Made by a program: the position numbers and the translations under genes. The notes under the pieces were generated by a model, which ran no database searches, was not told where the DNA came from, and saw only the letters and a list, made by a program, of their open reading frames with translations. This document shows positions 25,295 through 30,705 of a DNA stretch of 30,705 bases, piece after piece. The stretch comes from Mycolicibacterium porcinum (GTDB lineage Bacteria > Actinomycetota > Actinomycetes > Mycobacteriales > Mycobacteriaceae). Position 1 is the stretch's first letter. Each line of letters starts with the position of its first letter. The stretch spans positions 1 through 30,705 of the forward strand of contig MSTD01000060.1 of assembly GCA_001942045.1 (NCBI GenBank). Direction: 5' to 3'.

Positions 25295-27564
25295 CGCTTG
25301 AGCTCCAATTCCATGTTCACGCCGCGGTCTTCGCGATCGCATTCGGACCGCTCGATGGCGACCATCGACACCACCCTGGTGTGGTACCGGGCCGTGATCG
25401 CCTCGTCGGTGTACGCGTTGCGCATCGGGGCGGGGGTCGCACCCTTGGCGTGCCGGCCGGCGTTGATGCCGATCAGCCGGTACATCTCCGGCGTGATCAG
25501 CGGTGCGACACTGAGCAATTCGAGGTTGGCCAGCGGCGGAAGGTCGCGGCGGTGGATCAGGGTGGTGCCCTTGGCCTGCAATCCGATGCCGATCCCGGAT
25601 CCGGACAGCCGAGCCGCGGATTTGCCGATCACTCCCAGATCCACGGAGTCGGCGATCCGGACCAGGCGCGGCACGCACTGCTCCTCCTCGAGCCCGGCCA
25701 GGATCTGCTCGAGCGCGTCGTAGACGACCATCCCCGATAGGGTGCGAAACAGCTTGACACCGAACGCGGGAGACACCCCGATGACGACTTCGCGGGGATC
25801 GTCCCCCACGCCCGCGGGGCCTCGCACGACCAGTCGATCCGGATCGGCGAAGGTCGCCTGCTCCTTGACCAGGTCGGTCACCGATCGGGCCTGCCGTACC
25901 GCGTCGATCTGGGCCTGACGCTCAGCCGTCGGCCGGTATCCGGTGCCGGGACCGCGGTAGTCGTTCGGATCCTGCAGGGCCGAAAGCACATTCATCTGCT
26001 CGTCGAAGATCGCCGCGGTCTGCAGATAGTCTCCGGCGACCCGGGCTTTGGCCATGCCCAGGACGCGTTCGGCGATGTCGGTGAAACCCGTCTCGGCAAG
26101 GGCGGCGACGATGTCGAGCACCGTCAGGCCCGACTGCTCGATCATCCTGGCGGCGCTGAGCACCTGCACCCCGTCGGTTTCGGGTAGGTCCTTGGAACCT
26201 TCCGCCCCGACAACGGCTTCCACGTGTTCGTCGTCGAAATCGGCGAGACCCAGGTATTCGAACACCGCCCGGGTGGCTTCGGCGGCCTGCCGGCGCATGG
26301 CCTCCAAGGTGGTCGGGTCCACCGATCTCAGCCCGCCGTCGACGCCCCAGTCGCGCTGCATCACCAGATAGTCGTCGAGGTCGGCGGCGTTGAAGTTGGA
26401 CGGCCCGAACATGTTGTCGTAGGCCACCACCGACCCGAATCCGGAGAAGATGAAATCCGACCCCGACAACAACACCGGCAACGTTCGGCTCGTTCGTCGC
26501 ATGGTCGATTCGGACACCAGCGAGTCGTTGCCGCTGCAGGATTCGAGCCCGCGCAGCATGACCATCAGGTTCTCGGCGATGAGTTCGCGGACACCGCCCG
26601 GCACCGACGCGGTGATCGAGGCCCCGTCGATACCACCGTTCTGAACTCCCTGTGCACCAATACCTTTGGCCAGGGCAACGCAGCGGGACTCCAAGTAGTT
26701 CATCGACTTGCGCTCGGCCTGGCCCATCAGCACCTCCGAGCCCGCACCGCTGGACAGCCGCATCTTGATGCCGCGGGAGGCGTAGGACGAGGTGAGAAAC
26801 GCCTTGGACCATGGGGTGTCGTCACCGTCGGTGAAGACCTGCTCGGTGCCGTACACCGACACCGTCTCGGCGTAGGACACCAACCCGCGCACCCCGAGTT
26901 CGAGCTCGCGGGCCTCCTCGACCGAGCACTGCGTCAGCGCTCCCGGCGCGGGCACCTGGGAACCGATCAGCAGCCCCACCGCGACGGCGGGCGCATCGTC
27001 GAGCACCGGCACGGTGGCTTCCAGTTCCCGGAACCCGTACACGACGGCGGTGGCGGCGTCGGCCGCGATGAGCAAGGGATCATCGAGGCGGTTGGTGACG
27101 TGGGCCTGGTTCGCGGGAGTGCGGCGGGCGCGCATCTTCATCATCGCCATCTGGATCTCGACGGGCTGCAGCATCGCCACGACCCGGGCCATCTTGGCGG
27201 GGGTCAGTCCGCCGCAGACGCGCAGCACCTCCTCACGCGGCACCGCGGAGTCGACGATCATCCGGGCCAGTTCGACCTCGCTCATCGCCATCGAGCGCGG
27301 CGCCTCCGCGGGGTCGACGGCGTACCGGACGATGAACTCGTCGATGGTGTCGAAGTCGGCGGCCGCCTTCGAATCCATCTCCAGCACGGTGCCGTCGTCG
27401 GCCACCTTCCAGGACGGTTCCGGATCGTGGGGCGACAGGTGCGAGATCATGCCCAGCTCGGGGTCGGCCTGAGCGAACCCGTCGAGGTTGACCCGCTGCT
27501 CATCCAGCAGTCGGATACGCCCCAGCCGGTAATCCTGCTCGGTTTCGCTGCTGTCCGGGTTCAT
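25291..27564 (-). CDS. B12-dependent diol/glycerol dehydratase, fused large and medium subunits
   Basis: A 757-residue adenosylcobalamin-dependent dehydratase that converts 1,2-diols or glycerol to aldehydes. Residues 1-545 match the PduC large subunit, a TIM barrel. Using a constant offset of 12 from the Klebsiella enzyme, the key residues are kept: Q153 and H155 (ANQAHVTN), E182, E233 (YAETVSVYG), Q308 (GVQNGGID), D347 (SGNDSLV) and S374. A linker follows GPGTGYR, and residues 585-757 match the PduD medium subunit (REVVIGVSPAFGVKLFRTLS, then SGSGIGIGLQAKGTTLIHRR). The fusion removes the N-terminal tail that targets PduD to microcompartments. ATG 27564 (MNPDSSETEQDYRLGRIRLL) is chosen; AGAGAGG lies 13 bases upstream. 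It is the first gene of the operon. Confidence 0.95.
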   Translation of the reverse strand: MNPDSSETEQDYRLGRIRLLDEQRVNLDGFAQADPELGMISHLSPHDPEPSWKVADDGTVLEMDSKAAADFDTIDEFIVRYAVDPAEAPRSMAMSEVELARMIVDSAVPREEVLRVCGGLTPAKMARVVAMLQPVEIQMAMMKMRARRTPANQAHVTNRLDDPLLIAADAATAVVYGFRELEATVPVLDDAPAVAVGLLIGSQVPAPGALTQCSVEEARELELGVRGLVSYAETVSVYGTEQVFTDGDDTPWSKAFLTSSYASRGIKMRLSSGAGSEVLMGQAERKSMNYLESRCVALAKGIGAQGVQNGGIDGASITASVPGGVRELIAENLMVMLRGLESCSGNDSLVSESTMRRTSRTLPVLLSGSDFIFSGFGSVVAYDNMFGPSNFNAADLDDYLVMQRDWGVDGGLRSVDPTTLEAMRRQAAEATRAVFEYLGLADFDDEHVEAVVGAEGSKDLPETDGVQVLSAARMIEQSGLTVLDIVAALAETGFTDIAERVLGMAKARVAGDYLQTAAIFDEQMNVLSALQDPNDYRGPGTGYRPTAERQAQIDAVRQARSVTDLVKEQATFADPDRLVVRGPAGVGDDPREVVIGVSPAFGVKLFRTLSGMVVYDALEQILAGLEEEQCVPRLVRIADSVDLGVIGKSAARLSGSGIGIGLQAKGTTLIHRRDLPPLANLELLSVAPLITPEMYRLIGINAGRHAKGATPAPMRNAYTDEAITARYHTRVVSMVAIERSECDREDRGVNMELELKR

Positions 27565-27645
27565 GGCGGTCGTCGTACCTCTCTGTCGCGTGACCGGCCA
27601 AGCATCGACTGAATGCGGCGGCGGAAACAACGCCCGCACGGCAGC

Positions 27646-27663
27646 TTCCAACACAATGTGTGA
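27646..27663. promoter_or_regulatory. Operator-like site 1
   Basis: TTCCAACACAATGTGTGA. Inside it ACACAATGTGT (27651-27661) is a 5+1+5 palindrome. TTCCAACAC (27646-27654) recurs in inverted form as GTGTTGGAA at 27700-27708, 45 bases away, in the region shared by the dehydratase and permease promoters. Confidence 0.5.
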
Positions 27664-27678
27664 CGCCGACGCGGTCGA

Positions 27679-27694
27679 TGTGAGCTGCCTTACA
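27679..27694. promoter_or_regulatory. CRP-like cAMP receptor binding site
   Basis: TGTGAGCTGCCTTACA matches the symmetrical mycobacterial CRP consensus TGTGA-N6-TCACA at nine of ten defined positions. It lies midway between the divergent dehydratase operon and the permease gene, where a cAMP-responsive activator could serve both. Confidence 0.5.
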
Positions 27695-27708
27695 ACAAGG
27701 TGTTGGAA
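27688..27708. promoter_or_regulatory. Operator-like site 2, inverted copy of site 1
   Basis: Read on the minus strand this begins TTCCAACAC and then CTTGTTGTAAGG, resembling site 1. Inside it CAACAAGGTGTTG (27693-27705) is a 5+3+5 palindrome. It overlaps the CRP-like site by seven bases, which would let a specific regulator compete with or assist CRP. Confidence 0.45.
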
Positions 27709-27809
27709 AGTGACCGACTGCGCTGGCGGAGCGGCCCGTGGTTCTCGCAAACTTGCCCCGGACTTCACCCGGCCGCCACCTGCGACCGGCAGTTAGGAGG
27801 AATCAACCC

Positions 27810-29252
27810 ATGACCGAGGTTGTCAACGCGGGCCACCAGCCCGCACCTGATACGTCACCTGCCGGCAGTCCGGCCAAACTGCGCGGGCACCTCGGCGTAC
27901 CCGCCATCGTGCTGATGGTGGTGGCCGCCTCGGCGCCGCTGTCGACCATCGGCGGCAATGTGCCGATCGCGATGGCGCTGGGAAATACCACCGGCATCCC
28001 GGTCGCGTTCATCGTCGCGGGCGTCATCTTCGGACTGTTCGCGGCCAGCTTCGTCGCGATGTCGAAGTACGTCACCGACGCCGGCGCCTTCTACGCCTAC
28101 ATCCGGGAGTCGCTGGGCCGGGCGGCCGGCACCGGTGCGGCCGTGCTCGCGCTCCCCGCCTACATGGCCACGTTGATCGCCGTCGCCGCCTACGACGGCG
28201 TCATCCTCAACGAGCTGATCACCCGGTTCGGTGGGCCTGATCTCCCCTGGTGGCTGCTGACCGGGCTGGTGCTCGCGGCCGTCGCCTGGCTGGGGTACCG
28301 CGACATCGACCTCAGCGCCAAGGTTCTCGGCGTCTTCCTGGTATCTGAGGTCGCGATCCTGATGGTTGTCGATCTGGTCATCGTGGTGCGTGGCGGTGAG
28401 CACGGCCTCACCGGCGACTCGTTCACGCCGCAGGGCATCGCCGGCGGTTTCGGCATCGCGTTGCTGTACGCCCTGTGGGGATTCGTCGGCGTCGAGGCGA
28501 CCGCGGTCTTCCGGGACGAGGCGAAGGATCCCGATCGCACCGTGCCCCGCGCCACCTATTGGGCAGTCGGCATCGTCGCCGTGTTCTACGCGTTCACCAG
28601 CTGGGCCCTCGTCGAGGGCAACGGCGGGCACGACGCCATCCAGCTGGCCGCCGACGACCCCGACAACTTCATGGTCAACACCGCGGGCAAGTACCTCGGC
28701 ATGGTCGGGCGTGACCTGAACACCGTGCTGTGGGCGGTCAGCGTGTTTGCGTGCGCCCTCGCGTTCCACAACATCGCGTCGCGGTATGCATTCGTGCTCG
28801 GACAGAGCGGCGTGTTCTCGACGAAGATCGGCAAGGTCCACGAGCGCCACGGCTCCCCGTCGAACGCCTCGCTGGTGATCACCGTGGCCTCGTTCGTGGT
28901 CATGGGTATCTGCGCCGCGCTGCAGCTGGACCCGGTGTTGCAGATCTTCGGACCGGGCGGTGGCCTGGGCATCCTGGCGCTGGCGCTGCTGTGGCTGCTG
29001 ACCACAATCTCGGTGGTGATCTTCTTCGTCCGGCGCGGTAACTCGACCGGCAAGGTGGTGCTGGCCTCGTTCGCGACGCTCGCCCTGGCCGGGGCCTTGG
29101 TGCTGGTGGTGTCCAACCTGACCCTGGTGGTCGGTGGCACGCCCACCCTGGCGGTGATCTTCGGCGTATTGCCGCTGGTGTTCTTCGGGGTAGGCATGGC
29201 GTTGAGCCGGCGATCCACCGAGGAGCTGGCCTCGCTATCGTCGGTCAGCTGA
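27810..29252 (+). CDS. APC-superfamily amino acid/amine permease
   Basis: A 480-residue transporter with about twelve hydrophobic helices, starting at VPAIVLMVVAASAPLSTIGG near residue 35. The conserved APC segment with GAFYAYIRESLGRAAGTGAA (helix 3 approach) and FGIALLYALWGFVGVEATAV (helix 6) is clear; the latter is followed by FRDEAKDPDRTVPRATYW, the standard APC loop. ATG 27810 is fixed by AGGAGG at 27795-27800; an in-frame upstream start at 27738 has no support. It diverges from the dehydratase operon and precedes the PucR gene on the same strand. It probably imports an amine or amino alcohol substrate related to the dehydratase pathway, which is inference. Confidence 0.93.
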   Translation: MTEVVNAGHQPAPDTSPAGSPAKLRGHLGVPAIVLMVVAASAPLSTIGGNVPIAMALGNTTGIPVAFIVAGVIFGLFAASFVAMSKYVTDAGAFYAYIRESLGRAAGTGAAVLALPAYMATLIAVAAYDGVILNELITRFGGPDLPWWLLTGLVLAAVAWLGYRDIDLSAKVLGVFLVSEVAILMVVDLVIVVRGGEHGLTGDSFTPQGIAGGFGIALLYALWGFVGVEATAVFRDEAKDPDRTVPRATYWAVGIVAVFYAFTSWALVEGNGGHDAIQLAADDPDNFMVNTAGKYLGMVGRDLNTVLWAVSVFACALAFHNIASRYAFVLGQSGVFSTKIGKVHERHGSPSNASLVITVASFVVMGICAALQLDPVLQIFGPGGGLGILALALLWLLTTISVVIFFVRRGNSTGKVVLASFATLALAGALVLVVSNLTLVVGGTPTLAVIFGVLPLVFFGVGMALSRRSTEELASLSSVS

Positions 29253-29269
29253 ACAACCCCTCCGGGCGT

Positions 29270-29300
29270 CGGTGGCCACCTGCCGGGCAGGTGGCCACCG
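29270..29300. repeat. 31-bp near-perfect palindrome with twin GGTGGCCACC boxes
   Basis: Fifteen bases (29270-29284) are exactly mirrored by fifteen (29286-29300) around one G. Each arm contains GGTGGCCACC (29271-29280 and 29290-29299), itself a palindrome, so two identical dyads lie 19 bases apart. It sits between the permease stop and the pucR start. There is no T tract, so it may be a weak terminator, an operator for the downstream regulator, or both. Confidence 0.6.
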
Positions 29301-29367
29301 GCGTGACTGGTCGCTGATACCGTCGGCTTCTACGCACCGCCGAGCAGTTGATCAGAAGGGAAGCGGC

Positions 29368-30402
29368 ATGTCCGAGGACTCGTCGCTGAGCGTGGCGGCG
29401 GTCTTGACGATTCCACCTCTGGACCAGGGTTCAGTGGTCGCGGGACACCGCGGACTGTCCCGCGAAGTCCGCTGGGTGGACATCATCCACGCGCCCGCCG
29501 AAGACTTCGTCCGGCCCGGCGATCTGGTGCTGACCACCGGCGCCGACCTCCGTCAACCCGGTGTGCGCGAATTCCTGGTCTCCCTGGTGGCCTCACCGGC
29601 CGCCGGCATCATCCTCAGCCCACCCCCGGACGTGGACGCCCACGATCTCCTCGAGCTGATGATCCCACTCGCGGACCAGCATGCGTGCCCATTTGTCTTG
29701 CTGCCCTGGGAGATTGCCTTCGCCGACGTCCAGAAGACGCTGCTGCCGCTGGTCAGTCCGACGCCGCCGGACACCCGGGTACAGATGGTCATCGGACGCC
29801 GGGTGCGCGACGACCCGCAGTGGAGCGACACCGCCGACGGGTTCGCCAAGGCGCTGCACGAGCTGGCCCTCGCCGCCGGCCTGACGGTGACCTCGTCGGT
29901 CACCGACGACCTTGTCATGAGCCATTTCTCTTCGGCCCCAACGGAATCGACGGTATCCGGCTTGGTCGATTCCGCACAGCGACTCAGCATGCTCCCCGAG
30001 GACCTCGTGACCTGGGCGTTGCTGGCGCCCGCCCACGGCCATGCGGTCACCGTCGCCGCACCGGTATCGTCGTCACTGCCCGAGGGCCCGGCCGGTCCGA
30101 TGCAGTTCGCCGAGGTGCTGCGCCAGCACCCGCGCAGCATGGCCACCATCCTGCAGACGCTGCAGCCACTCGTCGACTACGACCGGACCCGGCGGGGACA
30201 ACTCGTGCACACCTTGGAGATCCTGCTGGACGAGGCCACGAACACCAGTGCGGCGGCGCGAGCGCTGTTCCTGAACCGACACTCCCTGCTGTACCGGATC
30301 AAACTGATCGAGGAACTCACCGGGCTGTCGCTGAAGAACCCCGCCGACCGTTTCCAACTGGAGGTCAGCGTGCGGGTCCATCAGATCAACGAAGCACGCT
30401 GA
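29368..30402 (+). CDS. PucR-family transcriptional regulator
   Basis: A 344-residue regulator. Residues 8-125 form the PucR sensory domain (SVAAVLTIPPLDQGSVVAGH, then VRWVDIIHAPAEDFVRPGDL and VLTTGADL). Residues 280-340 form the C-terminal CdaR/PucR helix-turn-helix (HTLEILLDEATNTSAAARAL, then FLNRHSLLYRIKLIEELTGL). The middle is a variable linker domain. ATG 29368 follows GAAGGGA; an in-frame start at 29272 would run through the palindrome. Family members are activators of adjacent catabolic genes in response to a pathway metabolite, so it is the likely regulator of the permease and the dehydratase operon, and the inverted repeats near 27646-27708 are candidate sites. Confidence 0.9.
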   Translation: MSEDSSLSVAAVLTIPPLDQGSVVAGHRGLSREVRWVDIIHAPAEDFVRPGDLVLTTGADLRQPGVREFLVSLVASPAAGIILSPPPDVDAHDLLELMIPLADQHACPFVLLPWEIAFADVQKTLLPLVSPTPPDTRVQMVIGRRVRDDPQWSDTADGFAKALHELALAAGLTVTSSVTDDLVMSHFSSAPTESTVSGLVDSAQRLSMLPEDLVTWALLAPAHGHAVTVAAPVSSSLPEGPAGPMQFAEVLRQHPRSMATILQTLQPLVDYDRTRRGQLVHTLEILLDEATNTSAAARALFLNRHSLLYRIKLIEELTGLSLKNPADRFQLEVSVRVHQINEAR

Positions 30403-30705
30403 CTAACTTTCGTACTGTCGCGGGTCGATCGTCAGGTGGTCGGACACATCCCCGACCATTTCCACGTCGACCTTGCGTTCGGTGAAATACCAACCGTTTT
30501 CGTCACGGGCGAACACGTCGGCGTAGCGTCCGACCACGATGGGCTGCAGTGCCACGGTGTCAGTTCTCTGCACGACGCAGAACGTCGAGCGGGCCGTCGC
30601 ACGCGCACCGTCGATATCGACGATCGGGTTGAGCACCAGGTGCCGGGTCCGTGGGATGTTGCCGTGGTCCGGGAACCGGCGGGTGGTCGACGCAAACAAC
30701 TCGGC
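30403..30705 (-). CDS. SnoaL/NTF2-like family protein (N-terminus cut by window edge)
   Basis: The last 100 residues of an NTF2-like protein; the frame is open to the window end (reads AELFASTTRRFPDHG inward), so the start lies outside. NPIVDIDGARATARSTFCVV and VVGRYADVFARDENGWYFTE are the typical SnoaL_4 strands, followed by the C-terminal strand RKVDVEMVGD. It ends directly next to the pucR stop, the two stops abutting with no base between them. Such proteins serve as small hydroxylating, dehydrating or isomerising enzymes or as ligand-binding domains; the role here cannot be assigned. Confidence 0.82.
   Translation of the reverse strand, partial: AELFASTTRRFPDHGNIPRTRHLVLNPIVDIDGARATARSTFCVVQRTDTVALQPIVVGRYADVFARDENGWYFTERKVDVEMVGDVSDHLTIDPRQYES

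Noticed and set aside
26224..27612. 462-codon open frame opposite the dehydratase large subunit
   Set aside because: His/Arg/Gly-rich shadow translation without motifs; the opposite strand has conserved catalytic residues.
27565..27809. Cobalamin riboswitch ahead of the B12-dependent dehydratase
   Set aside because: I looked for a B12-box-like conserved stretch in this gap and saw none; the space also holds protein-site-like dyads instead.

Overview
The window is high-GC actinobacterial DNA, almost certainly from a fast-growing mycobacterium (Mycolicibacterium-like). The markers are rsdA-sigD, an Rv3415c-type gene and whiB3 at the left, and groES-groEL1 in the middle, the latter encoding a GroEL1 with the mycobacterial His-rich tail. 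In M. tuberculosis these genes are contiguous (Rv3413c to Rv3418c). Here about 16 kb with some sixteen genes separates whiB3 from groEL1. No tRNA, rRNA, CRISPR array or intact transposon was seen.

Layout. Positions 1-3255 hold the sigma-D/anti-sigma-D pair, the Rv3415c homologue and the Fe-S redox regulator WhiB3, closed by a bidirectional terminator. Positions 3273-18581 hold accessory metabolism: a DoxX-like membrane protein divergent from an ECF41/SigJ-like sigma factor, a large anchored extracytoplasmic beta-propeller protein, an OsmC protein, a deazaflavin-dependent nitroreductase-like protein, a quinone-oxidoreductase-like MDR, a Zn-alcohol dehydrogenase/crotonase operon, a GNAT acetyltransferase, a cyclase-like DUF2652-SRPBCC fusion, a small unknown protein, a berberine-bridge-type FAD oxidase, a DUF6891 protein, an SRPBCC protein and a membrane HAMP-adenylate cyclase. 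Positions 18590-19851 hold a short-chain dehydrogenase flanked by two direct copies of the groEL1 3' end plus terminator. Positions 19729-23336 hold groEL1, groES under a CIRCE element, and a divergent DUF222-HNH (13E12-type) gene whose start lies inside a perfect LexA box.

Positions 23271-30705 look like a catabolic locus. A translationally coupled minus-strand operon encodes a B12-dependent diol/glycerol dehydratase (large and medium subunits fused, then the small subunit) and its reactivase large subunit. It diverges from an APC-family permease followed by a PucR-type regulator, and a partial SnoaL-like gene ends the window. The dehydratase/permease intergenic region carries a pair of inverted operator-like repeats and a CRP-like site.

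The most interesting signal is the groEL1 3'-end duplication around the SDR gene. The homology stops essentially at the position that corresponds, from memory, to the crossover core of the phage Bxb1 attachment site in M. smegmatis groEL1. This suggests a relic of site-specific integration that displaced the old gene end and supplied a new one. Everything is from reading by eye; no search or alignment program was run.
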